NCBI GenBank assembly: GCA_946886725.1
Contig: CAMPJF010000020.1
Location: forward strand, 1-12,117
Direction of reading: 5' to 3'
DNA length: 12,117 nt
Source of the DNA: an uncultured Candidatus Saccharibacteria bacterium
Lineage (GTDB): Bacteria; Patescibacteria; Saccharimonadia; Saccharimonadales; UBA6022
A program made the translations under genes and the position numbers. How positions within the stretch are numbered: position 1 is the first letter of the stretch; each line of letters opens with the position of its first letter. Shown in pieces: positions 6,459 through 12,117 of the stretch. The notes below the pieces were generated by a model, which was given only the letters and a program-made list of their open reading frames with translations, was not told the origin of the DNA and did no database searches.

Positions 6459-6665
6459 ATGGCTGAAAAAGAAACGGTAATTGTAGAAAATAACGACGCG
6501 CCGCGCGAGCGCCGCACAAGTAGCGGGTGGATTGGCGTTGTGATCGCCCTACTCCTTCTTGCGCTGTTCTTTATGTTTGGCGGCTTTAGTATGTTTAGCG
6601 GTGGTGCAGGGAATTCAACCACAGCTCCAGTAACAAGCCCGACTGGCACATCAACAACACCTTAA
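6459..6665 (+). CDS. Small single-span membrane protein (68 aa)
   Basis: Unknown function. A charged cytoplasmic N-terminus (~1-22, 'APRERR') is followed by one hydrophobic span, 'WIGVVIALLLLALFFMFGGFSMF' (~24-46), and a low-complexity Ser/Thr/Pro/Gly tail (47-68) that would be outside the cell by the positive-inside rule. A clear GAAAGGA Shine-Dalgarno lies 7 nt before the ATG, unlike the leaderless-type genes nearby. It follows the ClpC-like gene by 84 nt in the same direction and may be co-transcribed; I could not identify a convincing promoter in that gap. Confidence 0.75.
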   Translation: MAEKETVIVENNDAPRERRTSSGWIGVVIALLLLALFFMFGGFSMFSGGAGNSTTAPVTSPTGTSTTP

Positions 6666-6689
6666 ATACCTAGTTAGGACAAGCTAACG

Positions 6690-6800
6690 ATGAACCGACA
6701 GAGTGGCAAGGTACGCGTTAAATTTTTCTTGTGGCCGAGTATTGTTATCAGCGTAATCGGTTCAATCTTGCTGACGATTATTCTGAATATACTGCTTTAA
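6690..6800 (+). CDS. 36-aa hydrophobic membrane peptide
   Basis: ATG to TAA encodes a 36-residue peptide. Its basic N-terminus (residues 1-11: R3, K7, R9, K11) is followed by one span ('FFLWPSIVISVIGSILLTIILNILL', 12-36) that runs to the last residue. The basic-then-hydrophobic layout, the 24-nt gap after the 68-aa gene and an AGGA (6675-6678) 11 nt upstream support it as real. From memory, short 'VRVKF…LLN(I/L)LL' proteins occur in Gram-positive genomes, but I cannot name the family. Its last 39 nt overlap the convergent hydrolase gene, and a strong terminator begins 17 nt after its stop. Confidence 0.6.
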   Translation: MNRQSGKVRVKFFLWPSIVISVIGSILLTIILNILL

Positions 6801-7364
6801 CTGCAAATTCGACATGACCGCCTGACGATATTCTGATCGTAGAATATCCAAGGCGGTTTTATGATATTTGGGTTGATGGCTTGCTACTGCTTCTTTGGCG
6901 ATAACGACGTTGATATTTTGTGCATAGGCATCTGACGCAGTTTGGAAAATGCAGGTATGAGTAGAGACTCCGCAAATGATAACAGTATCAATTTGCCAAT
7001 CTTTTAGCATGGTAGAAAGCAGTGTTGCCTGAAACGCACTATCTCGTGTTTTAATGACTTCAGTGGTGCCATCTACGATAAGATCTGGTACGTTTTTAGA
7101 ATCCGCATCACCGGCAAATAAATATCCCTGCTTGTCATTCTTCATGTTAAGAGTCCATGTTGCAGTGTTTTTTTGATGCTCGGTCCGTATATTAAATGCT
7201 GGAATATCGTGTTGTTTTGCGAACGAAAGAATGTCATTTATTTTTTGGGTCAATGACGACTGCTTCTTGTGTAGCGCATCATTATTAAAATATGCATTTT
7301 GCATATCGACAACAAGCACTGCGCAGCGATGAAATCTTTGTTGACTCACGAGCCCTCCATTCAT
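6762..7364 (-). CDS. Isochorismatase-fold cysteine hydrolase
   Basis: A 200-aa cytoplasmic hydrolase of the isochorismatase/nicotinamidase superfamily. The catalytic triad is complete: D20 in 'LVVDMQNAYF', K105 in 'EVIKTRDSAF' and C138 in 'ICGVSTHTCI', the last including the cis-peptide segment before the nucleophile. Residues that would give substrate identity, such as the metal-binding DxH of nicotinamidases, are not obvious ('RTEH' occurs at 60-63), so neither nicotinamidase nor isochorismatase can be claimed. ATG 7364 is the first start after an in-frame TGA. An internal GGAGGG sits 4 nt before an in-frame GTG (7349), which could be the true start five residues on. The C-terminal ~15 residues ('LKQYIQNNRQQD') extend past the fold and overlap the convergent 36-aa gene. 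An 11-bp inverted repeat lies just upstream of the ATG. Confidence 0.88.
   Translation of the reverse strand: MNGGLVSQQRFHRCAVLVVDMQNAYFNNDALHKKQSSLTQKINDILSFAKQHDIPAFNIRTEHQKNTATWTLNMKNDKQGYLFAGDADSKNVPDLIVDGTTEVIKTRDSAFQATLLSTMLKDWQIDTVIICGVSTHTCIFQTASDAYAQNINVVIAKEAVASHQPKYHKTALDILRSEYRQAVMSNLQLKQYIQNNRQQD
6817..6860 (+). terminator. Strong intrinsic terminator of the plus-strand operon, inside the hydrolase gene
   Basis: A two-part stem: ACCGCCT (6817-6823) with AGGCGGT (6851-6857), and inner ATATTCT (6828-6834) with AGAATAT (6841-6847), a 6-nt loop, then TTTT (6857-6860) on the plus strand. It lies 17 nt after the 36-aa gene, the expected place to end the ClpC operon transcript. It also encodes residues ~169-183 of the convergent hydrolase, including its conserved C-terminal helix. 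Confidence 0.7.
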
Positions 7365-7370
7365 TACTCA

Positions 7371-7403
7371 ATTGCAGACTCAAGGTTCGCTAGAGTCTGC
7401 AAT
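7371..7403. repeat. 11-bp perfect inverted repeat (operator or attenuator candidate)
   Basis: ATTGCAGACTC (7371-7381) and GAGTCTGCAAT (7393-7403) flank an 11-nt spacer. It lies 7 nt before the hydrolase ATG and 24 nt after the stop of the 69-aa gene, both on the minus strand. Neither side has a T-run, so a simple intrinsic terminator is unlikely; a repressor site or a hairpin controlling hydrolase translation fits better. Confidence 0.5.
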
Positions 7404-7426
7404 CTGATTACTACATGTGCGGCTTG

Positions 7427-7636
7427 CTACTGTGTGCGTTGTTGTACTGTTTCAAGTGATCGATTTGCATTACTTGATGCTTCGCCAGCCTTATCGAGTG
7501 CCCACAATGCCAAAGCCAGTGAGATGGCTGCCGCAATCATCGCGAGTGTCGAGAGAACCTTTGCGATCTGTGAGTTGGTATGTGCTTCGTGAACGTCTCG
7601 TCTCATGTGATGTAAACTATCATATTCCTCTGCCAT
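7427..7636 (-). CDS. Small single-span membrane protein (69 aa)
   Basis: Unknown function. A charged N-terminus with several histidines ('YDSLHHMRRDVHEAH', 5-19) is followed by one hydrophobic span, 'VLSTLAMIAAAISLALALWAL' (~27-47), and a polar, probably helical tail ('DKAGEASSNANRSLETVQQR'). Start ATG 7636 is well supported by GGAGG (7646-7650 on the minus strand) with a 9-nt spacer. It sits between a 213-aa membrane protein and the hydrolase gene, all on the minus strand, with gaps of 117 and 62 nt. It has the general shape of small stress or phage-related membrane proteins, but no family is recognised. Confidence 0.75.
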   Translation of the reverse strand: MAEEYDSLHHMRRDVHEAHTNSQIAKVLSTLAMIAAAISLALALWALDKAGEASSNANRSLETVQQRTQ

Positions 7637-7753
7637 ATCGTAAATCCTCCATTAATTATGACTAGTTTAGTATGCGCTTATAGTAAGCTAATGGCAGTAA
7701 AATAGTTCACATGTCATGACGATAACGCGGCCTCAGGCGCATTGGGTGTCGTA

Positions 7754-8395
7754 CTATCTGATTGATCCTACTAATGCGCTCAAGCCTCCGATTAGGTAGG
7801 GAAGGATGAGTAATGCAAGCATTAACTTCCGACTCCTGGACTCGTTGGTTGGTGATATTCGATCAAGATAAGTAAAAACAAAGGTCGTACTGGCGAAAAT
7901 GACGGCCGCTCCCAGGTGGTAGACTGCAGTTATAGCGAGCGTTGGTGTGCCGTTTAGAAAAAACTCTTTAACCATCACAATGACAGGAATTGAGAATAGC
8001 TGGATGGCCCAGTACGAAAATGTCGGACTCATTATTGTAATCTGAATCTTTGTGGTGAATAATTTGAACGTCAGGATGGCAAGCGACGTAACGAGCGCAA
8101 GATATACTACCGCTATCATCCCTATTTGAACTACTTCAGCCAGGGTCGATGTATTGGTAAGTGTCGATCTTCCGATTTCAAATGTGATGAATGGCAGCGA
8201 TAGCGCGAGACCGCTGAGTATTGTCATCGCGTGATTCATGTGTATTCTTTCCGATGGAATAGCCTTAGTCGTGAGGTGTGGTGCGTGAATAAAAGAGCGA
8301 CTATATTTGGCCGGCTGAGGATAAAGGCTGCTAAGTGTAGCCGCCCTGTCGTCCGCCGGATCCTTGGATTGACTTGTTAGATTGTCTGGTTTCAT
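7754..8395 (-). CDS. Polytopic membrane protein, about five spans
   Basis: A 213-aa protein of unknown function. Residues 1-52 are polar and may be cytoplasmic; the rest forms about five membrane spans (~55-75, 85-112, 125-147, 152-177, 190-212), with basic residues in the loops. The start is uncertain. ATG 8395 gives the long form but has no clear Shine-Dalgarno or -10 box beside it. ATG 8239 (residue 53) has GGAAAGA 6 nt upstream and would give a 161-aa protein that is almost all membrane. It follows the 336-aa gene by 44 nt on the same strand, so co-transcription is likely. No catalytic motif or family signature was seen. Confidence 0.7.
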   Translation of the reverse strand: MKPDNLTSQSKDPADDRAATLSSLYPQPAKYSRSFIHAPHLTTKAIPSERIHMNHAMTILSGLALSLPFITFEIGRSTLTNTSTLAEVVQIGMIAVVYLALVTSLAILTFKLFTTKIQITIMSPTFSYWAIQLFSIPVIVMVKEFFLNGTPTLAITAVYHLGAAVIFASTTFVFTYLDRISPTNESRSRKLMLALLILPYLIGGLSALVGSIR

Positions 8396-8439
8396 CGTAT
8401 TCTCGTATCAATTGCATTACGTTGAGATAGTATGACGCG

Positions 8440-9450
8440 TTATTTAAAGTATTTCTTATTGATACTAGCGGCAATCGCGGCCGTACCCAGTAGCCCAACT
8501 GTCGCAACGATTAGGCTAGCTGTTGCGCCAAATCCAGAGAAGTATTTGAATGAAATAGTGATGATCGTCAACACAAGGAAGAACGACGCGTTGCCGAGTA
8601 GGTGTTTGTTCTGAGAAATGATGCTGAGGTAAAAGATGGCGAACACGGAAGCGACTAACAATACAATCCATGCAACATCGAATCTACCAAAGCTTGCTAT
8701 ATACATAACTGTCAGTGCTGCAAACGCACCGAATGAATCGAACGCACTGTGGATATTTTTTCGTTCGGGATGCATTTTTGCAACCACTCTTGTCGCATAC
8801 GCAAGTAGTCCCATCGATAGGATTAAAACGAACGACCAAACATCTGTTGGTACATCCGAATCTTGCAGTATTCCAAAGAGCAAAGCGGGAAATGCCGCCA
8901 CGCCAAGCAGAACCCCCAGCAGAAGCGTCAGATCTTTTTTTATAACTCGGTCAAATCCAAGATGTATCATGCTGAGAGCCGCAAGAGTTAGTGCCCCTGG
9001 TAAATAATTGACTGTCCCAAAGCCACCGACAATTTCATTCGTAATCACATACCCGCCAACGATAATCAAGAGCGATCCCGTGAGGAGTAATGCGTTCGTT
9101 AGGCCGGTTCTTATCTCGTTTTGAACTGAATTATTGACGAGGTAGTAGACGATTCCCCATAGGACTGTGCCGATTCCGGCACTCAAGAAGATATGCGTCA
9201 GCGCATTTCCGTCGCTCCAAGATTGTGCGATGACAGACATGATCGTTGAGAACAAGACGATACCAGCGATATAGAACATGACATCAACGGCAGAGAGTTT
9301 ATTGGTCTTAACTTGCTCGTCTGGTGTATTTGTTGGTGATGATAGTCGAGTTGGCGATGTGGTGATAAAAGATTGAAGGTCTGATTCGGTTAGAATACCA
9401 GTCTGCAGGCCATTTTTTATCTCGTCTAGTAGCGTTTGTTTGTCATTCAT
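8440..9450 (-). CDS. Ten-span membrane protein, DUF2157-like
   Basis: A 336-aa protein. A ~50-residue cytoplasmic head ('LLDEIKNGLQTGILTESDLQSFI', then a Ser/Thr/Pro-rich linker) precedes about ten hydrophobic spans from residue ~53 to the end, opening with 'MFYIAGIVLFSTIMSVIAQSW'. This layout, a short head with an 'LxxGxI' helix and a first span of FYxGGxxxF type, resembles the DUF2157 group of predicted membrane proteins, whose function is not established. Its ATG overlaps the stop of the 171-aa gene (ATGA, 9447-9450), so the two are translationally coupled and probably act together. The protein ends with a short basic tail (NKKYFK). Membrane nature is clear; the family name is tentative. 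Confidence 0.8.
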   Translation of the reverse strand: MNDKQTLLDEIKNGLQTGILTESDLQSFITTSPTRLSSPTNTPDEQVKTNKLSAVDVMFYIAGIVLFSTIMSVIAQSWSDGNALTHIFLSAGIGTVLWGIVYYLVNNSVQNEIRTGLTNALLLTGSLLIIVGGYVITNEIVGGFGTVNYLPGALTLAALSMIHLGFDRVIKKDLTLLLGVLLGVAAFPALLFGILQDSDVPTDVWSFVLILSMGLLAYATRVVAKMHPERKNIHSAFDSFGAFAALTVMYIASFGRFDVAWIVLLVASVFAIFYLSIISQNKHLLGNASFFLVLTIITISFKYFSGFGATASLIVATVGLLGTAAIAASINKKYFK

Positions 9451-9962
9451 TTCTCAACCCATCCTAAGAATTTTATATTTTGTGAATAATATGATCCGGT
9501 ATTAGCCAGCTCGATTTTCTTTTTTTTCGCACCGTCCTTTAAATACCATCCTTCGTCGTTGTCGCTCCAAAATAAGAATCCGCTTTGATGCTCTTCACGG
9601 GCTAGACTGTAACCGTCTGGTGACTTTGACGAGGTATTTAATTTGAATTGTTGCGCTTCCTCGATGCCAATAGTTCTTGTCGCGTCTTTCGCGGCATCGT
9701 AGTAATGAATCGTCGATGTGCTATTTCTATATTCTGGTTTGGTCATGTCGTCGGCCTCTTTGACTAAGCGACCAAAAGCATCGACGCTGTAATTATCGTC
9801 ACAGCGGTAGTCTCCGCATTGTGTGTAGATAAAATCATAGCTTGGTTGAGCGAAAAGTCTTGGAACGTAGATCGCTGCTACAGCGAAAAGGGCTATCCCG
9901 ATCGGAATGGCGAAGAGCAAGAGTAGATCTTTTAAGTGGTTGGGGGTTTTGTTTTTTTGCAT
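9447..9962 (-). CDS. Membrane-anchored extracytoplasmic protein (171 aa)
   Basis: Unknown function. A basic N-terminus and one hydrophobic segment (~12-33) without a lipobox form a signal anchor, leaving residues ~40-171 outside the membrane. The outer part holds a C49-x4-C54 pair that could form a disulfide, and a C-terminal region rich in aromatics ('SGFLFWSDNDEGWYLKD', then a lysine run and 'YYSQNIKFLGWVEK'). It leads a two-gene overlap with the ten-span protein and may be its extracytoplasmic partner. There is no Shine-Dalgarno; a TATTAT box ends 5 nt before the ATG, which predicts a leaderless mRNA. Confidence 0.8.
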   Translation of the reverse strand: MQKNKTPNHLKDLLLLFAIPIGIALFAVAAIYVPRLFAQPSYDFIYTQCGDYRCDDNYSVDAFGRLVKEADDMTKPEYRNSTSTIHYYDAAKDATRTIGIEEAQQFKLNTSSKSPDGYSLAREEHQSGFLFWSDNDEGWYLKDGAKKKKIELANTGSYYSQNIKFLGWVEK

Positions 9963-9967
9963 ATTGT

Positions 9968-9973
9968 ATAATA
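9968..9973 (-). promoter_or_regulatory. -10 box 5 nt before the 171-aa gene
   Basis: TATTAT on the minus strand is followed by ACAAT and the ATG. The alternative GATATT gives a 7-nt gap. Either predicts transcription starting at or next to the start codon. No consensus -35 was found. Confidence 0.45.
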
Positions 9974-10030
9974 TCCGTTTATTCTTATAGCGATTTTAGC
10001 ATAAGATGAAACAAACCCTCATAGAACTGT

Positions 10031-10975
10031 CTAGTTTTGCCTTGCGCGCCATTCATTCGCAAGTCGGCGTCGTTTTTTTAGTAGACGCCGGTACTTTGTA
10101 TAAACAACTAGCGCTACGATTGCCGCAAGGGGCCATAATAAGGGAAGTGTAATGCTCGAAATGATAAACATAAATCCTAGTATCATCATCCAAATTGTCG
10201 CAACCAGGCGCACTTTACTCATGCCGAACAGTTGCCACATCTGGGGGGTGCTTGTTGTATCGGCTATCTTGGCAGGCCGGGATGCACGGGCCAATGTCTG
10301 GGCCGTCTTAATACCGAATGCAAGCATCTGATTATACGCCGATTGATTGAGGGGGATAGTGCCGCCAACAATAATATTCGGTGTTTTATAAAAGTAGATC
10401 TTGCTTCCAGAAAACTCAAAGTCGTAATCACCTCCATCGGCCAGAAGGTGGAGCATGATATTCGGAGCCAGAATTGTAAAAGCAGTTATTTGCTCGCCTT
10501 TGGGTACGATTGCTTTAAAGAAATAACTAAAGTCGCCTTCCAGACGAACCTGCTCGGAATCTTTAAATGCTAGCGACGACAGTCCTAAAACGTTATTGAT
10601 AGTGACATTCGTTCGCGATTCGACGTAAAGATTTTCGACAGTATACGGTAGGTCGATGGAGAATACCTGTACCTGCATGCGTGTCGTAAGCTGTGCGCCC
10701 GATTCTGCGGATGTAGTGATGAGATTTTGTGGCATGTTAGCATATATTAATGGAAAATAGTCTGCGGTATAGTATTCGCAGTGCAAACCAGCGATCTCAA
10801 ACTGCATTTTGTACAGCTCGACCGTGCTTGTTTTTGGGTTGTTATAGAGGCTTGACTCCGTAGCATCGCCAGCACTCTCTGCGGAATAGATAAATCCATG
10901 CTGCACTGCGAGGTTTTGTATGTAATCTGGCGCAAAGTCAGTAAATTTTTTCGGTAGCTGATAATCGGGCTGCAT
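10031..10975 (-). CDS. Membrane-anchored protein with a C-terminal hairpin anchor and polybasic tail
   Basis: A 314-aa protein. The first ~250 residues are soluble and mixed alpha/beta, with 'LEGDFSYFFKAIVPKGEQITAFTILAPNIM' followed by an 'YDFEFSGSKIYFYK' strand pair. I recall similar 'GDFxxYF…PKG…TPxxM' segments in CPR proteins and in the DUF3137 type, but I assign no function. Two adjacent spans (~257-276, ~278-293) form a C-terminal hairpin anchor, then a strongly basic cytoplasmic tail (295-314: KYRRLLKKRRR followed by NEWRAR). ATG 10975 is chosen because TATACT lies 6 nt upstream; the frame stays open to 11050 but that would overlap the 2H phosphoesterase gene, whose stop is 29 nt before this ATG. 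Confidence 0.78.
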   Translation of the reverse strand: MQPDYQLPKKFTDFAPDYIQNLAVQHGFIYSAESAGDATESSLYNNPKTSTVELYKMQFEIAGLHCEYYTADYFPLIYANMPQNLITTSAESGAQLTTRMQVQVFSIDLPYTVENLYVESRTNVTINNVLGLSSLAFKDSEQVRLEGDFSYFFKAIVPKGEQITAFTILAPNIMLHLLADGGDYDFEFSGSKIYFYKTPNIIVGGTIPLNQSAYNQMLAFGIKTAQTLARASRPAKIADTTSTPQMWQLFGMSKVRLVATIWMMILGFMFIISSITLPLLWPLAAIVALVVYTKYRRLLKKRRRLANEWRARQN

Positions 10976-10981
10976 TGTTTT

Positions 10982-10987
10982 AGTATA
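10982..10987 (-). promoter_or_regulatory. -10 box 6 nt before the 314-aa gene
   Basis: TATACT on the minus strand is followed by AAAACA and the ATG, within the 29-nt gap after the 2H phosphoesterase stop. No Shine-Dalgarno and no consensus -35 are present, so a leaderless mRNA is predicted. Confidence 0.55.
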
Positions 10988-11004
10988 AAGGATAAGTAGA
11001 ATTT

Positions 11005-11484
11005 TTATGTGCTTACTGAAAAATGTGCGATGACTTTTCGTTGTCGCCAATCATCATCCGGAAACATATCGACAAGTGAGACAGTATCGAGCGTAATGTT
11101 GTCGCCGACATTCAATCGACTGTCATCCTGAATTGTACTGTGGGGTATAAAGCCTTTTTTTGTGAACTCGGGGTGATTGAATGTGGCATCATTCTGCTCT
11201 AGTAGGGTGACGATGGCATCGTGTAACTGTTGAAGCTGGGGAGTTACTTCGAGAAAAGTGACTGAAGTGACGCCGAGCGCGCCGTCGGCTATGGCGCGTA
11301 TCGTGGTCGGACTACTATTTGTCATGAGTAGTTGAAGCTTTGCGTCTAAATCGTGTTCGTATCGATCAACTGCGAAGACGTCCGCAATGGTGATGTGTAG
11401 CGGCCAATCACTCATACTAAACTGCGTATCGTATGCAATAGGCGAGATAAAATGAACGAGTGCATATTTTTGCGAGTATGTCAT
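11005..11484 (-). CDS. 2H phosphoesterase (LigT/2'-5' RNA ligase-like)
   Basis: A 159-aa cytoplasmic protein of the 2H phosphoesterase superfamily, whose members hydrolyse or form 2'-5' bonds and cyclic phosphates in RNA or nucleotides. Both signature motifs are present: H30-I-T32 in 'WPLHITIADVF' and H115-S-T117 in 'GFIPHSTIQDD', about 85 residues apart as in LigT-like proteins. The length is at the short end of the family. The substrate cannot be told; tRNA-splicing-like ligation, cyclic phosphodiesterase and oligoadenylate cleavage all occur in the superfamily. It starts a minus-strand run and diverges from the 11590 gene across a 105-nt region. ATG 11484 is supported by an extended -10 element 6 nt upstream and has no Shine-Dalgarno. 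Confidence 0.88.
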   Translation of the reverse strand: MTYSQKYALVHFISPIAYDTQFSMSDWPLHITIADVFAVDRYEHDLDAKLQLLMTNSSPTTIRAIADGALGVTSVTFLEVTPQLQQLHDAIVTLLEQNDATFNHPEFTKKGFIPHSTIQDDSRLNVGDNITLDTVSLVDMFPDDDWRQRKVIAHFSVST

Positions 11485-11490
11485 TGCTCG

Positions 11491-11499
11491 AGTATATCA
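11491..11499 (-). promoter_or_regulatory. Extended -10 promoter of the 2H phosphoesterase
   Basis: TGA-TATACT (11499-11491 on the minus strand) forms an extended -10 (TGn plus hexamer), which can work without a -35. It ends 6 nt before the ATG, so the transcript should start at the start codon. Confidence 0.6.
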
Positions 11500-11546
11500 A
11501 AATGAAACTATATTACAGTCGCAATGTGCATCGAACGGCACCGTAT

Positions 11547-11576
11547 TTGCTGTACAATATAGTCAACTGATATAAC
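11547..11576 (+). promoter_or_regulatory. Probable promoter of the 11590 gene
   Basis: TTGCTG (11547-11552) is spaced 18 nt from TATAAC (11571-11576), or 17 nt from ATATAA (11570-11575). Transcription would start around 11583, leaving only a few leader nucleotides. A second candidate, TACAAT (11553-11558), would give a longer leader that includes the whole AAGGA ribosome site at 11580-11584. Confidence 0.4.
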
Positions 11577-11589
11577 CATAAGGATAATA

Positions 11590-12117
11590 ATGAAACACGT
11601 AAAACGCAAATCACATACATCTGTCGGCCCATTCCAGCTAGCAGTCGGTTTATTTTTGGTAGCGATAATTGCAGTGCTTGCGTCTGTTATATATAAAAAC
11701 CACGTCGAGCAGAAAGCCGGCCCCAATCTTGCGGAGGTAGCGGAAGTTATGGAGGCGATGCCGGGATTAATTAGTTCTGCGCCGATAAGCCTTCGAGAAA
11801 AGACCCAGCAGGAGGCGCTGGATTTTATGGGAGAGTACGCGCAGGTGCCGGGACTGGTGGAAGCTTTGTCTGTCTATGAGAAGGATAATCCGTGCGTCCA
11901 ATTACAAGGGCGGTTTAGGCAATTAGTATTAGGCGTGACCGAGGATAAAACACAGGCGCTCATAGGAAATGCCTGTGGGGCCGGCGGCATGGTGCGCAGT
12001 TTTATGGTAAAACAGGATGACAACTGGGTAAGGGTTGGTTCATGGGATGGTAAGTTCAGTAATGATGACAGTATGGACAATTTCAGCGTACTGTTAGATA
12101 CGCCAAATTGTGCGGTT
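11590..12117 (+). CDS. Membrane-anchored extracytoplasmic protein (3' end outside window)
   Basis: The frame stays open from ATG 11590 to the window edge (176 codons, no stop). A basic N-terminus (residues 2-8: KHVKRKS) and one hydrophobic span (~15-35) anchor the protein, with the rest predicted outside the cell. The visible ectodomain has an alanine/glutamate-rich helical stretch ('NLAEVAEVMEAMPGL'), then a region that appears beta-rich, with cysteines in 'DNPCVQLQGRF', 'GNACGAGG' and 'TPNCAV' that could form disulfides. Start choice is supported by AAGGA with a 5-nt spacer. I do not recognise the family and the C-terminal length is unknown. Confidence 0.75.
   Translation, partial: MKHVKRKSHTSVGPFQLAVGLFLVAIIAVLASVIYKNHVEQKAGPNLAEVAEVMEAMPGLISSAPISLREKTQQEALDFMGEYAQVPGLVEALSVYEKDNPCVQLQGRFRQLVLGVTEDKTQALIGNACGAGGMVRSFMVKQDDNWVRVGSWDGKFSNDDSMDNFSVLLDTPNCAV

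Noticed and set aside
8636..9007. 123-codon plus-strand open frame
   Set aside because: It is a shadow of the ten-span membrane protein on the other strand, with Ser/Thr/Ala-rich noise and no ribosome site.
10976..11050. 25-residue N-terminal extension of the 314-aa protein
   Set aside because: It overlaps the end of the 2H phosphoesterase gene and includes the TATACT box. ATG 10975 is better placed.
1..12117. CRISPR arrays, insertion sequences, rRNA genes
   Set aside because: No regularly spaced repeats, transposase or integrase motifs, or rRNA-like sequence were seen.

Overview
The window most likely comes from a Candidatus Saccharibacteria (TM7) genome or a close Patescibacteria (CPR) relative. 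The pointers are a murT-gatD pair with the standard code (TGA is used as stop in murT and in the 9447-9962 gene), a membrane-anchored ClpC-like ATPase preceded by a small membrane protein carrying an 'FSIDLLAKTLFAPFR' signature, many short unnamed membrane proteins, and compact gene packing. This taxonomic call is inference from gene content; no marker gene settles it.

Layout. (1) 1-493: the 3' part of a Bcp-type peroxiredoxin, then tRNA-Pro(GGG). (2) 494-1512: a probable acquired insert. It holds an AT-rich promoter with a perfect 14-bp palindrome, a highly structured leader, one GC-rich gene of a phage-associated type, and a nested inverted-repeat structure with a terminator-like hairpin. 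(3) 1513-3509 (minus): murT and gatD, overlapping by 4 nt, encoding the enzyme pair that amidates the peptidoglycan stem peptide. (4) 3556-6860 (plus): a probable transcription unit of a small membrane protein, the ClpC-like AAA+ protein with two membrane segments, a 68-aa and a 36-aa single-span protein, and a terminator that lies inside the coding sequence of the convergent gene. (5) 6762-11484 (minus): an isochorismatase-fold hydrolase, small and polytopic membrane proteins of unknown role (69, 213, 336 and 171 aa), a 314-aa membrane-anchored protein with a polybasic tail, and a 2H phosphoesterase. (6) 11590-12117 (plus): the start of a secreted or membrane-anchored protein cut by the window end.

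Themes. Most genes act at the envelope: peptidoglycan amidation, a membrane-tethered AAA+ machine and a run of membrane proteins. Five transcription-unit-leading genes have a good -10 hexamer only 5-7 nt before the ATG and no Shine-Dalgarno sequence, which predicts leaderless mRNAs. Other genes (68-aa, 69-aa, 11590) have clear Shine-Dalgarno sites, so two start modes appear to coexist. The ClpC-like protein lacks the D1 Walker-B glutamate and both recognisable substrate-gripping pore loops, and the MurT lacks the zinc-ribbon cysteines. These are the most notable departures from well-studied relatives.
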